A DNA stretch of 64,000 bases from an uncultured Candidatus Melainabacteria bacterium (GCA_934754515.1 CAKVIG010000003.1:1-64000), one strand, 5' to 3'. Positions 44,424 to 53,306 are shown, counted from the stretch's first letter. Numbers and translations: made by a program. The notes: generated by a model from the letters alone, not told the origin.

Positions 44424-44915
44424 CTATTTGGTTCTTTCACCAAGTTCTTTGTCCATAAGGAATAAAGATGTTTTATCATCCCCAAAAAGTTCAAGCCGTT
44501 TAATGATATCTTTAACGGTCTGTTCTTCTTGAATTTGTTCTGTTATAAACCAGTCTATGAATGCTAAAGTTGTTCTATCACATTCTTCTTCGGCTGCTTT
44601 GGCGATTTTCATAACAGATGCAGTAATACATTTTTCGTGGTCATAAATATGATTGAAAATCGAGATTATTCCGTTAAACTCAAATTCAGGTGTTTTAATT
44701 TGTTTCAATGTAACAAAACTGTTTCTTTCTATCAAATAATCAAACAGCTTTAAACCGTGTTCGACTTCTTCTTTTGCTTGATGTTTAGTCCAAGATGCGA
44801 ACCCGAAAAGCCCGAGTTCTCTAAGGTAAGCTGACATCGAAAGATACAAATATCCTGAATAAAATTCTTTGTTAATTTGTTCGTTAATAATACTGTTAAT
44901 TGCGTCACTAATCAT
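44424..44915 (-). CDS. ftnA: Non-haem ferritin
   Basis: Start at ATG 44915 (MISDAINSIINEQI); the in-frame ATG at 44975 lies inside the dfx gene. The 163-residue four-helix protein stores iron. Ferroxidase ligands are visible: Glu in NKEFYSGYLY, EEVEHGLKL, and Glu/Gln in ITEQIQEEQTV. The SAYLRELGLFGFASW segment is ferritin- rather than bacterioferritin-like. Its start overlaps the dfx stop by 8 nt, so it is co-expressed with superoxide reductase: one removes superoxide, the other sequesters the iron. Confidence 0.93.
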   Translation of the reverse strand: MISDAINSIINEQINKEFYSGYLYLSMSAYLRELGLFGFASWTKHQAKEEVEHGLKLFDYLIERNSFVTLKQIKTPEFEFNGIISIFNHIYDHEKCITASVMKIAKAAEEECDRTTLAFIDWFITEQIQEEQTVKDIIKRLELFGDDKTSLFLMDKELGERTK

Positions 44916-45300
44916 TTCTATCTTCCCCCCACAAACCGTGTATATTACAAAATTCAATTGCTTCAATATTTTCACTCGTATAGCTTACATCTATTTCAGG
45001 CGTTTCTTCCGGATGAAGATATTTGATGTGAACTTCTTTATTGTCTTTATCCAAAACTTCTATGAACTGAATATAATGTTCTAATTGCATTGGATGGCTT
45101 ATCACCTGAACAAATTTTTTGTTATCTCTAAATTCCGTTTTAGGTGCGTGTTTTTCACCTAACTCTGATTTATCGTGTTGTAGAATTTGCAGTTTCATCG
45201 GTTGACCGCAACAAACAAGTTCTCCTGCACCGTTTAGAATAACTTGCACAAGATTTCCACAAATTTCACATTTGTATAGTTGTAATTTTTCGGTAGACAT
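44908..45300 (-). CDS. dfx: Desulfoferrodoxin (superoxide reductase, 2Fe type)
   Basis: A 130-residue two-domain superoxide reductase. The N-terminal desulforedoxin-like centre uses Cys11, Cys14, Cys30 and Cys31 (CEIC and CCGQPM). The catalytic Fe(His)4Cys centre is in EKHAP (Glu49, His51), SHPMQLEHYIQFIEV, and CNIHGLW (Cys and His). It reduces superoxide to peroxide without releasing oxygen, as expected for an anaerobe. It is upstream of ferritin in a two-gene operon. Confidence 0.95.
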   Translation of the reverse strand: MSTEKLQLYKCEICGNLVQVILNGAGELVCCGQPMKLQILQHDKSELGEKHAPKTEFRDNKKFVQVISHPMQLEHYIQFIEVLDKDNKEVHIKYLHPEETPEIDVSYTSENIEAIEFCNIHGLWGEDRND

Positions 45301-45459
45301 GATTTATCCTTTCTTTCGATACGCCTTCGCTTTTGGAAGTATTAGTTTATAAATGGAGAATTGAAAATGGAAAGTAGTTGTATGGCTCGGTATTGCCTCG
45401 CGTTATATTATTTTATCCGTTTAACGCTTATTAACATTGTCCAAGTCGGCAATTTGTGC

Positions 45460-45465
45460 TACTAT
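45460..45465 (+). promoter_or_regulatory. Extended -10 box for a leaderless mRNA
   Basis: TGCTACTAT (45457-45465), with TTGTCC 16 nt upstream as a -35. It ends 7 nt before the ATG at 45473 with no Shine-Dalgarno sequence. Confidence 0.55.
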
Positions 45466-45472
45466 CCTTTAT

Positions 45473-46228
45473 ATGGATAACTTTTTTTCAACAAATACAC
45501 AGGCTTTTAATAACAAGCCTCAAGACAATTCGCTAAACACGCAGTACGATAATCTTAAAGACAATTACGAACAGATATTTGTTGAAGCTGCGGAAATTAT
45601 AAGGCGTGAAGTAAACCAATTTAAGCCTGAAAATCCTTGCGAAAAATGTACGGTTAAGGATTGCAAAATCGAAAAGAAAGATGTTTTCACTCCTTATCCG
45701 ATGAATTGTGAGTACAGAGATTGGCAGCTTAAGATTTTGACGTTTTTAGCAGGTGATTATAAACAAAAACTCAAAGCCGTTTATAAAAACATGATGGAAA
45801 AGAAAAATAACTACTCCTGCAACATGTGCGCAGCTTGCTGTAAACTCGCCACCAGTGAATATTCTTACGCACAACTTAAACAAAGGGCAATGCGAGGCGA
45901 CAAATTTTCGCAAGATTTTGTATCCGTTTTTGTTCCTTACGAATCTGAAGAAGATGCAAAAAATGCTAATCCCGAATATTTTGAACTTTTAAACAAAGTG
46001 GTTGAGGATGAGAAAGTTTATTACTATTATTGTCCGAAGCTTTCAGGAAATCTTTGCTCTGATTATGAAAACAGACCTGATATTTGCAAAGATTTTCCGC
46101 ACAATCCGCTTAAACTTTTGCCATCTGAGTGTTCTTATAACGCTTGGAAAAACGAGATTGCGCATGAAGCAATGCTTTTAAAGGCAAAAGTCGATATTAT
46201 AGAATTTTATAAGGAAAAACTACAATAA
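45473..46228 (+). CDS. YkgJ-type Cys-cluster protein
   Basis: I start at ATG 45473 (MDNFFSTNTQAF), because the -10 box lies between the alternative ATG at 45437 and this one. The 251-residue protein has two groups of cysteines: CEKCTVKDC.. in the N-terminal part, and CNMCAACC.., YCPKL..LCSDYENRPDICKDFP.. in the YkgJ (CxxCxxCC) domain. These probably bind a zinc or iron-sulphur centre. The biochemical role is unknown. Its stop overlaps the rlmN start, so the two are translationally coupled. Confidence 0.85.
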   Translation: MDNFFSTNTQAFNNKPQDNSLNTQYDNLKDNYEQIFVEAAEIIRREVNQFKPENPCEKCTVKDCKIEKKDVFTPYPMNCEYRDWQLKILTFLAGDYKQKLKAVYKNMMEKKNNYSCNMCAACCKLATSEYSYAQLKQRAMRGDKFSQDFVSVFVPYESEEDAKNANPEYFELLNKVVEDEKVYYYYCPKLSGNLCSDYENRPDICKDFPHNPLKLLPSECSYNAWKNEIAHEAMLLKAKVDIIEFYKEKLQ

Positions 46229-47253
46229 TGATATTAGCAGGCATGAAACTCGAAGAACTTGAAAGTTTGATGGCAGAAATGAATGCGACAAAATTTCGAG
46301 CAAAACAAATACACAATTGGATTTATTCAAAATCTGTTTCATCAGTTGATGAAATGACAAATTTGTCTAAAGATTTTAGAGAAGAATTGAAAAAAGTTGC
46401 GACAGTTACGGATACAAAAATCAAAGTTAAACAAGTCAGCAAAGATGGCACAATCAAGTATTTGGTTGAATATCCCGATGGAGAATGCGTTGAAACTGTT
46501 CTTATGAGGTTTGATAATCGAGCCAATTTAACGGCTTGCGTAAGTTCACAAGTCGGCTGTGCAGTTAACTGTTCATTCTGTGCAACTGGAAAAGGCGGAT
46601 TTAAGCGCAATTTAACTTATAAAGAAATCATTGAGCAAGTTTTAACTATTCAGCGCGACACGGGTTTAAAAGTTACAAACATTGTATTTATGGGACAAGG
46701 TGAACCGCTATTGAACCTTGATAACGTATTAAAAGCGTTAGAAATTTTTAATGACGATTTTCAAATCGGTGCAAGAAGAATTACGATTTCTACAAGCGGT
46801 ATTATTCCGGGAATAAATAGTTTAGCAGATTTGAGTCTGCAATCTACGTTGGCAATTTCTCTGCACGCACCAACGCATGATTTAAGAAAAGATATTATGC
46901 CGATAGAAAACAGGTATCCGCTTCCTGAACTCAAGAAAGCACTTTTAAATTATATTGAAAAAACAGGACGCAGAATTACTATTGAATATATTTTGATACA
47001 CAAATTTAATGATACTCAACCTGTTGCAAAAGAATTGGCACATTTCTTAAAAGATTTGAAATGTAATGTGAACTTGATTCCATATAATTCTGTAATTGAA
47101 AACGATTACAAAAAGCCATCAAATGGTGATATTATGAAGTTTAAGTATTTGCTTGAACATTCGGGCAAAAAGGTTACAGTAAGACTGGAACGCGGCGCGG
47201 ATATTGACGCTGCTTGCGGGCAGTTGAGAGGAAAGGAAAAAAATTATGCATAA
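46228..47253 (+). CDS. rlmN: Dual-specificity 23S rRNA/tRNA methyltransferase RlmN
   Basis: A 341-residue radical-SAM enzyme that methylates A2503 of 23S rRNA and A37 of some tRNAs. The cluster motif is CAVNCSFC (Cys111, Cys115, Cys118). The C-terminal catalytic Cys330 is in DAACGQL. The preceding GQGEPL and STSGI motifs bind SAM. There is no sign of the Cfr-specific variant. It is coupled to the YkgJ-type gene, and its stop overlaps the following small secreted-protein gene. Confidence 0.96.
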   Translation: MILAGMKLEELESLMAEMNATKFRAKQIHNWIYSKSVSSVDEMTNLSKDFREELKKVATVTDTKIKVKQVSKDGTIKYLVEYPDGECVETVLMRFDNRANLTACVSSQVGCAVNCSFCATGKGGFKRNLTYKEIIEQVLTIQRDTGLKVTNIVFMGQGEPLLNLDNVLKALEIFNDDFQIGARRITISTSGIIPGINSLADLSLQSTLAISLHAPTHDLRKDIMPIENRYPLPELKKALLNYIEKTGRRITIEYILIHKFNDTQPVAKELAHFLKDLKCNVNLIPYNSVIENDYKKPSNGDIMKFKYLLEHSGKKVTVRLERGADIDAACGQLRGKEKNYA

Positions 47254-47632
47254 TACAAAAACATGTATAATATTGCTAATACTATTTTTATCAGGGATTG
47301 CAGTTTTTGCAAATAATGATAGATTGCCAGGCTCCTCTATTGCCGACAATAGATTACAAGCAGACACTTTAAGTACTGTTTATACAGCTTCTGCAATGAT
47401 AAAATCAAATTGTAATAAATTCCAAGTAATTAATACCGAATTAAAAACAATGCCCAAATATAATAAAATATATAAAGGACAGCGATTTGCAAGTAGTACT
47501 TGGATTGAAGAATGGACAGTTGATGCTTGTGGGCAAAAATTAGTTGTTCCAATTGCTTTTATACCGGATAAAAAAGGTTTTGGGACTTCTTTTTCAATAA
47601 CGCCCAAATATATTTATGAATTGTCAAAATAA
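47246..47632 (+). CDS. Small secreted protein of unknown function
   Basis: A 128-residue precursor with a signal peptide (MHNTKTCIILLILFLSGIAVFA). The mature 106 residues have two Cys (in SNCNKF and VDACGQK) that could form a disulphide, and a beta-rich pattern (FASSTWIEEWTVDACGQKLVVPIAFIPDKKG). I do not recognise the family. It overlaps the rlmN end by 8 nt, while the next gene starts 13 nt downstream, so it is part of the same operon. The mature part looks periplasmic. Confidence 0.7.
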   Translation: MHNTKTCIILLILFLSGIAVFANNDRLPGSSIADNRLQADTLSTVYTASAMIKSNCNKFQVINTELKTMPKYNKIYKGQRFASSTWIEEWTVDACGQKLVVPIAFIPDKKGFGTSFSITPKYIYELSK

Positions 47633-47645
47633 GTAGAAGGACAAC

Positions 47646-49544
47646 ATGAACAACATTTTTCAAAAAAACATTAATGCGCTTGCGCAAAAAAACGAAGCTC
47701 TTGCTCGTGAACTTCTGACATACATTCCGGCTGACGTTCCCGAACTCAAACAAGAAAACGGAGCGTACAACCTGTTTTATAAAAATCAATACTTACACAA
47801 TCCAGCAAATCCGCTCAGAGAAGCTCAAGAAATTTTTGCGATGGCTGAGAATTCACCTGTTGCAATTCATTTGGTTTATGGACTTGGATTAGGTTATTTG
47901 TTCCAAGTTGCGTCTTTAAATTCTCAAGGTGCGGTAATTTTGTACGAACCTGATTTAAACATAATGAAAATAGCATTTACTTTAGTAGATTTTTCAAACG
48001 ATATTTTAAAGAAAAATGTGTATATTACAAACAATTTAGAACAAGTAAACGAGTATATTTACCAAAAATCTAACACTAAAAACTCACCGCTTTTGCTTTC
48101 TACAACAAGCTATCGTGAATTAAACCGAGAAAATTTTGCATCACTTGTTAATGAACTTCAACAAATGATTGGTCGATTTGGTTTGGATTTAAAATATACA
48201 AAAGAACGTTTTTGGGGATTAACAAGAAATCTAATAAAAAATTTACCTAATCTTGTTCATGAAACCCCGATTGCGGAATTCCGAAATAGATTTGCAGGTC
48301 AAACTGCGATTGTAGTTTCAGCTGGTCCTAGCTTGGACAGAAATATTGAAACAATAAAAAAATATCGTGAAAATATAGTTTTGATTGTTGTCGGGACTGC
48401 AATTAAAACCCTTTACAAGCACGGTATTAAACCTGATATTTTGTGCTTAATTGAGGCTTACGATTCTTCTAAACAAATTCAGGGTTTAGATTTATCAGAC
48501 GTTTATTTTATAACGGAACCGACCGCTAATAACAGTTTGCGCCAATTTGAATTTAAAAACACGTTTTCACATATTGCAAATAATTTACCACTCAATGATT
48601 GGTGGAGCAAATTGGCGAATATTGATATTCGTGAATATTCTTCTAAAGGTACGGTTTCTTATACAGCTTTAAATTGCGCACGAATTTTAGGCTGCTCCAA
48701 AATAATAATTGTCGGTCAAGATTTGGCGTACGTTGAAGGTCAGTGTTACAGCAAAGATTCTGCTTATAAGGATTTGGTTTGTCAATATAATAATGAAACT
48801 AAAAAGTGGGAAATTACGGCAAAAGATTTTGAAAACTTCTGTAATTCTTTAAGTAATTCTCCAAATGAAGAAGTAAGAATTAAGACGGCTCAAAAGCGAC
48901 TGGAAAATCTCAATGCGTCTTTGTATTACGTAAAAGGCATAAACGGCGATATGATACCTACTGAATCGGTTTATGCAACTTTTATCAAGCCTTTGACCGA
49001 ATTTACGCAAACTTTTAATGATAGGAAATACATAAACGCGTCGCTGATTGGTGCGCAAATTGATGGTTTTGAAAATATGCCGTTAGAAGAAGCTTTAAAA
49101 GACAGTCAAAAAATAGAAAGCAGAGAACTTGAAAACAAGTTCCAATACGATATTCCTACAATAACCGAACGCTTAAGAACCGTAAAAGACGGATTGAAAA
49201 CGGCTATCGACAAATTACAGGAAGGACAAAGATTAACCAAATCTTTGCACAACGATTTGGTTAGAGCAAGAAACATAAGTCCTGAGATTTTAAAGCTTTT
49301 GAAAAAGATTTCCGTAAATTATTTAGATTTGAGTACGAATTTTGCAAATCAGAACCCTCTGTTTGAGTTTATTACAACAAGTGAAAAAATTGATTTGGAT
49401 TATGAAATGAAAATGATGCGCGAATTTACGTTTGACAGCGTTAATAACATGAACGAAAAACTTTGCAAGTATTATACAAACGCACAAAAAAGAGTCGAAT
49501 ATATTAATAAAATGCTTGAAACGGCACTAGAGGAAATAAAATGA
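47646..49544 (+). CDS. maf: Maf/DUF115 flagellin glycosyltransferase-like protein
   Basis: A 632-residue protein of the motility-associated factor family (MAF_flag10, DUF115). The central domain has the characteristic TAIVVSAGPSLDRNIETIKKY.. Rossmann motif (about 219-240), then GIKPDILCLIEAYD, FITEPTANN, and CSKIIIVGQDLAYVEGQCY. A helical C-terminal region follows (485-632). Family members attach nonulosonic acids to flagellin serine/threonine. With neuB and the KdsC-like gene 5 kb upstream, and fliO, it points to flagellin glycosylation. No flagellin gene is in the window. It overlaps dtd by 4 nt. Confidence 0.85.
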   Translation: MNNIFQKNINALAQKNEALARELLTYIPADVPELKQENGAYNLFYKNQYLHNPANPLREAQEIFAMAENSPVAIHLVYGLGLGYLFQVASLNSQGAVILYEPDLNIMKIAFTLVDFSNDILKKNVYITNNLEQVNEYIYQKSNTKNSPLLLSTTSYRELNRENFASLVNELQQMIGRFGLDLKYTKERFWGLTRNLIKNLPNLVHETPIAEFRNRFAGQTAIVVSAGPSLDRNIETIKKYRENIVLIVVGTAIKTLYKHGIKPDILCLIEAYDSSKQIQGLDLSDVYFITEPTANNSLRQFEFKNTFSHIANNLPLNDWWSKLANIDIREYSSKGTVSYTALNCARILGCSKIIIVGQDLAYVEGQCYSKDSAYKDLVCQYNNETKKWEITAKDFENFCNSLSNSPNEEVRIKTAQKRLENLNASLYYVKGINGDMIPTESVYATFIKPLTEFTQTFNDRKYINASLIGAQIDGFENMPLEEALKDSQKIESRELENKFQYDIPTITERLRTVKDGLKTAIDKLQEGQRLTKSLHNDLVRARNISPEILKLLKKISVNYLDLSTNFANQNPLFEFITTSEKIDLDYEMKMMREFTFDSVNNMNEKLCKYYTNAQKRVEYINKMLETALEEIK

Positions 49545-49978
49545 AGGTATTGATTCAAAGAGTAAAAGAAGCATCGGTTACGATTGATAATAAGTTGTTT
49601 TCTTCAATCAACAAAGGTATTTTAGCTCTTGTTGGGATTGAAAAAGGAGATGATTTAACTAATATTCAAAAAATGGCAAAAAAGCTTGTAAATTTGAGAA
49701 TTTTTGCAGATGAAAACGACAAAATGAACCTTTCTTTATTGGATATTCAGGGTGAAATTCTTATCGTATCACAATTTACACTTTGCGGTGACTGCAAAAA
49801 AGGTACGCGTCCGAGCTTTGATAAATCAGCACCGCCTGCGATTGCAAACGAACTATACGAAGCTTTTATAAAAGAAGTTGCTTCGTATGGAATTAAGTAC
49901 GGAACAGGTCAATTCGGTGCTATGATGGATGTTACACTAATAAACGACGGACCTGTAACATTTATGTTAGAAAACTGA
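49541..49978 (+). CDS. dtd: D-aminoacyl-tRNA deacylase
   Basis: A 145-residue protein removing D-amino acids (and glycine from tRNA-Ala) from mischarged tRNAs. The N-terminus KVLIQRVKEASVTID, the SQFTLCGDCKKGTRPSF block and the NDGPVTFML ending are the DTD signatures, including the active-site SQxxL and GPVT. It is co-transcribed with the Maf gene and is convergent with queE, the stops being adjacent. Confidence 0.96.
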   Translation: MKVLIQRVKEASVTIDNKLFSSINKGILALVGIEKGDDLTNIQKMAKKLVNLRIFADENDKMNLSLLDIQGEILIVSQFTLCGDCKKGTRPSFDKSAPPAIANELYEAFIKEVASYGIKYGTGQFGAMMDVTLINDGPVTFMLEN

Positions 49979-50644
49979 TTATTCCACGTCAATAAACTTA
50001 TGTACTTGCGGAATTAGGCGCGTACGTTTGTGTTTTTGTAAACATTTATCCAAAATTTCTTGCATAAATTCAGACTTTACGGAAGGTGTTTTTCCAACCA
50101 TCATCGGTTGCAAAACAAGTTCTATATTATGTTTTTTAGCTAAATTACAAATATTTTCAATTTCATCATTAGTAATCTTAGAATCAAAAACAACTTTTGC
50201 ATACAAGTTTTTTTTGTTTGCTATTTCAAAAAACTTATCATGAATATCCCATTGCGCAGACATGCCGGTTGCACTCGGAAGTTTAATATCCGCTGAAACA
50301 TATTCTATATAATCAATAACATTTTCTAATTGCTCATATAACGTTGCATTTGTTTCCAAATAAATAGGAAGCGGTGAAATTTGAGCAAATTCTTTTATAA
50401 AATCAGTATGCAAAAGAGGTTCGCCACCCGTTAATGATATTGAATGACATTCAGAATGTGTTTTTACATATTTTAAAAGTTCAGATATTGTGTATTCTTT
50501 AGCATTTATTGCATCAAAATCCGTATCACAATATTTGCATTTTAAATTGCACCCGCATAGACGCATGAAGATTTGTTTATAGCCTACAAGAGGCCCTTCG
50601 CCCTGAATTGATGCAAACAGCTCTTTTAGTTTTATTGTTGACAT
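49979..50644 (-). CDS. queE: 7-carboxy-7-deazaguanine synthase (QueE)
   Basis: A 221-residue radical-SAM enzyme of the queuosine pathway, making CDG from 6-carboxytetrahydropterin. The N-terminus has LFASIQGEGPLVGYKQIFMRL, typical of QueE, then CNLKCKYCDTDF with the cluster Cys in the CxxxCxxC pattern. SLTGGEPLLH binds SAM, and QPM..  lies near the C-terminus. Other queuosine genes (queC, queD, queF) are not in the window. Confidence 0.93.
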   Translation of the reverse strand: MSTIKLKELFASIQGEGPLVGYKQIFMRLCGCNLKCKYCDTDFDAINAKEYTISELLKYVKTHSECHSISLTGGEPLLHTDFIKEFAQISPLPIYLETNATLYEQLENVIDYIEYVSADIKLPSATGMSAQWDIHDKFFEIANKKNLYAKVVFDSKITNDEIENICNLAKKHNIELVLQPMMVGKTPSVKSEFMQEILDKCLQKHKRTRLIPQVHKFIDVE

Positions 50645-50669
50645 GTTGTTACCTATTCTTTTGTTTTAC

Positions 50670-50846
50670 ATAGACACCTCACCCTAGCCCTCTCCTTTTT
50701 TTACTTCACTTCCTCATTGACTTAGAAATTACAAGTGTAAAGTTAAGACTCTTGGAGAGGGGATAACCAAAAGTCGTTCAACTATTAGTTATCAAGTCGT
50801 GGTCATTCCCTCTCCTTACAGGAGAGGGTTAGGGTGAGGTGTCTAT
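50670..50846. mobile_element. 177-bp MITE-like element with 26-bp terminal inverted repeats
   Basis: The left end reads ATAGACACCTCACCCTAGCC plus CTCTCC (50670-50695). The right end is its inverse complement with one mismatch (50821-50846). The inside is AT-rich with two smaller hairpins and no reading frame. The tip sequence is the same CCTCACCC..CCTCTCC module found at 835-950, 2650-2689 and elsewhere, so the element family appears in partial and complete forms. No target duplication is obvious. Confidence 0.65.
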
Positions 50847-50866
50847 CACTCTTTTTTTTATTGACT

Positions 50867-51895
50867 CTAACGTACTGTGCTTGTAGAAATTTCTGCCAAT
50901 CTTTGGTACAAGCGGATTTCTTCGTCTGACAAATTTTTAGGAATCTGAATTTCTACAGTAACTATCATATCACCAACTTTGTTATTTTGCCCTATTCCAC
51001 AACCTGAAAGTCTGATTTTTTGTCCGTTTCTTGTATTAGGGGCAATCTTTAATGACACATTACCTGTTAATGTAGGAATCACAATATTTGCGCCCAATAC
51101 TGCTTCAAACGGAGTAATAGGAACTGTTTTAAGAATATTCAAACCTTCTGTTTTATACCCTTTTGGTTCTCTTATATGAACCGTCAAATATAAATCACCG
51201 TTTGCACCGCTATTAATCCCTTTTTCACCTTCTCCCGCCAATCTGATTTTTGATTTATCACTAATTCCGGCAGGAATTCTTACGTTAAATCTTTTGTATG
51301 TAGAAGTTTCACCTTTTCCTTTGCAGAAAGGACATTCTGAACCGTTCACAAATTTTCTGCCATGACATTTTGGACAAAGATTTGTTTGAAGCATGTTGAT
51401 AACCTTTGTTGTGCCGCCTAATGCTTCAAAAATTGAAATTTCAATATCTGAATAAATATCTTTACCCTTTTTTGCCGTATCTTTTTCTTGTTTCTGTGCC
51501 TTAAAGAAAAAATCTTCCCAACTGAATTTAAAACTATCTTTTGTATGATAGGTTTGTTTTGAAGTTGTTTTTTCTTCTCTCTTTTCTTTTTGGTAAGTTT
51601 CTTTGTTTACTCCGCCGTTTGTTCCCCTATTTGCACCGCTATTTACCCCATTTACCCCCGCACCCATGCCTGAGTAGCTGTAAAATCTTCTTGCTTTATC
51701 ATAATCGGCTTTTTTCAATACATTTGAAAGTGTTTCATAAGCTTCGTTAATATCTTTAAAATTTGCAATAACATCATCAGAATTACCTGCAACATCAGGG
51801 TGCCATTTTCTTGCAAGTCTTCTGTATGCGGCTTTGATTTCTTCTTGAGTTGAGTTTTCAGAAATATGTAAAATTTTATAATAATCTTTAGTCAT
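50867..51895 (-). CDS. dnaJ: DnaJ-family chaperone with reduced zinc finger
   Basis: A 342-residue J-protein. The J domain (1-70) has the HPD motif (RKWHPDVAG). A Gly/Asn-rich linker follows (80-110), in place of the G/F region. The zinc region has only two CxxCxGxG-type repeats (CPKCHGRKF, CPFCKGKG) instead of four, so it binds at most one zinc. C-terminal substrate-binding domains follow (RFNVRIPAGISDKSKIRLAGEG). It stimulates DnaK. dnaK and grpE are not nearby, so this may be a secondary DnaJ. Confidence 0.88.
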   Translation of the reverse strand: MTKDYYKILHISENSTQEEIKAAYRRLARKWHPDVAGNSDDVIANFKDINEAYETLSNVLKKADYDKARRFYSYSGMGAGVNGVNSGANRGTNGGVNKETYQKEKREEKTTSKQTYHTKDSFKFSWEDFFFKAQKQEKDTAKKGKDIYSDIEISIFEALGGTTKVINMLQTNLCPKCHGRKFVNGSECPFCKGKGETSTYKRFNVRIPAGISDKSKIRLAGEGEKGINSGANGDLYLTVHIREPKGYKTEGLNILKTVPITPFEAVLGANIVIPTLTGNVSLKIAPNTRNGQKIRLSGCGIGQNNKVGDMIVTVEIQIPKNLSDEEIRLYQRLAEISTSTVR

Positions 51896-51967
51896 ACTAG
51901 AGATTTAATGATTGCAAAAAAAAAGTCAACATATTTTTAGGTAGTATATTAGCACTAATAAAAAATT

Positions 51968-51994
51968 GTAGATTAGGCATACTTGCCTGCCAAC
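51968..51994. repeat. TTGGGC palindrome, divergent copy
   Basis: GTAGATTAGGCATACTTGCC then TGCCAACA, a degenerate copy of the family at 7957 and 8849, upstream of the thioredoxin-like gene. Confidence 0.4.
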
Positions 51995-52034
51995 AATTTA
52001 ATAATAAATTATTGAAAAAACTATATATAGATGA

Positions 52035-52040
52035 TACTAT
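52035..52040 (+). promoter_or_regulatory. Extended -10 box for a leaderless mRNA
   Basis: TGATACTAT (52032-52040) ends 6 nt before the ATG at 52047, and there is no Shine-Dalgarno sequence. Confidence 0.55.
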
Positions 52041-52046
52041 TTAGAC

Positions 52047-52409
52047 ATGTTAAAAAAGTGTTTATTAATTTTAATATCAATGGCATTTTTGCCCGTTTTT
52101 GCAGGAGAAGTAGAAAATGCAATAAATAAAGGCAATAACGTATTTTTGTACCTTTATACACCTGATTGCAGCTATTGTCAAAAGTTTTCACCAAGATATG
52201 ACAAACTTGCAAAAATGTATGACGGACAATATAACTTTTTTAAAATTGACGCAAGCACAGCTTACGGACGCGATTTAATGATTAAATATCGCGGAATGTA
52301 TGTGCCTTATGTGTTATTACTTAACCGCAAGAAAGGAATACAAGTTATTCCTGATTGTTTAATGGACAGTGATTGTATAGAAAAAAATATGAAAAATTTT
52401 AGAGGATAA
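52047..52409 (+). CDS. Secreted thioredoxin-like protein
   Basis: A 120-residue precursor with a signal peptide (MLKKCLLILISMAFLPVFAG) and a thioredoxin fold. The active-site pair is Cys41-Cys44 (YTPDCSYCQKFSP). VPYVLLLNRKKG is the expected cis-Pro loop. It probably acts in periplasmic disulphide exchange or as a protective reductase. There are extra Cys near the end (PDCLMDSDC), a possible second disulphide. It is 9 nt upstream of rmlA with no obvious functional link. Confidence 0.82.
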   Translation: MLKKCLLILISMAFLPVFAGEVENAINKGNNVFLYLYTPDCSYCQKFSPRYDKLAKMYDGQYNFFKIDASTAYGRDLMIKYRGMYVPYVLLLNRKKGIQVIPDCLMDSDCIEKNMKNFRG

Positions 52410-52418
52410 GGAGTTTCT

Positions 52419-53306
52419 ATGAAGGGAATTGTATTAGCAGGAGGAGCAGGAACAAGATTATATCCGGCCTCACAGCCTATTTCAAAAATTTTATTACCGA
52501 TTTATGATAAACCGATGATTTATTATCCGCTTTCAACTTTGATGTTAGCGGGCATTAAAGATATTTTAATCATTACAAACGAGCTTGATTACGATAACTT
52601 TATCAAACTTTTGGGTGACGGTTCTCAATTTGGTTTGAACTTGCATTACAAAATACAATATGTTCAAAGAGGTATTGCGGATGCATTTTTAATTGCAGAA
52701 GATTTTATTGCAGGAGATGATGTTGCTTTAATATTGGGTGACAATATTTTCCATGGTCACGGCTTCTCTACAATAATGAAAAATGCTCTAAAAAAACACG
52801 CAGGTGCAACTATTTTCGGATACACGGTAAAAGACCCTGAACGATTTGGCGTTGTTGAATTTGATGAAAACCAAAAAGCAATCTCTTTAGAAGAAAAACC
52901 TGCTCATCCAAAATCAAATTATGCTGTAACAGGTTTATATTTCTACGACAACAGAGTTTGCGATTTTGCAAAACAGCTTAAACCATCCGCTAGAGGCGAA
53001 TTAGAAATTACGGATTTAAATAAAATGTACTTAGAGCTTGGCGAATTAAATGTAGAAATTCTTGGACGCGGTTTTGCTTGGCTTGATACAGGAACGCATG
53101 ATTCAATGCTTCAAGCTAGTTTATTCGTACAAACTATGGAATTGAATAAGGGCGTTAAAATTTCTTGTTTGGAAGAAATTGCTTTTAATCAAGGATTTAT
53201 AACAAAAGACGAATTGCTTAAAAAGATTGAAAAATACGGCACAAAAAACGATTATTACAATTATGTTCGCACGGTAATTGAACATCCGACACCTGCGTTT
53301 GTTTAA
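52419..53306 (+). CDS. rmlA: Glucose-1-phosphate thymidylyltransferase
   Basis: A 295-residue nucleotidyltransferase making dTDP-glucose from dTTP and glucose-1-phosphate, the first step to dTDP-rhamnose and related sugars. The N-terminal GIVLAGGAGTRLYPAS and SKILLPIYDKPMIYYPLSTLMLAGI are diagnostic, followed by LILGDNIFHG and FAWLDTGTHDSM. Length and motifs are standard. The RBS is AAGGAG. rmlB, rmlC and rmlD are not adjacent. Confidence 0.96.
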   Translation: MKGIVLAGGAGTRLYPASQPISKILLPIYDKPMIYYPLSTLMLAGIKDILIITNELDYDNFIKLLGDGSQFGLNLHYKIQYVQRGIADAFLIAEDFIAGDDVALILGDNIFHGHGFSTIMKNALKKHAGATIFGYTVKDPERFGVVEFDENQKAISLEEKPAHPKSNYAVTGLYFYDNRVCDFAKQLKPSARGELEITDLNKMYLELGELNVEILGRGFAWLDTGTHDSMLQASLFVQTMELNKGVKISCLEEIAFNQGFITKDELLKKIEKYGTKNDYYNYVRTVIEHPTPAFV

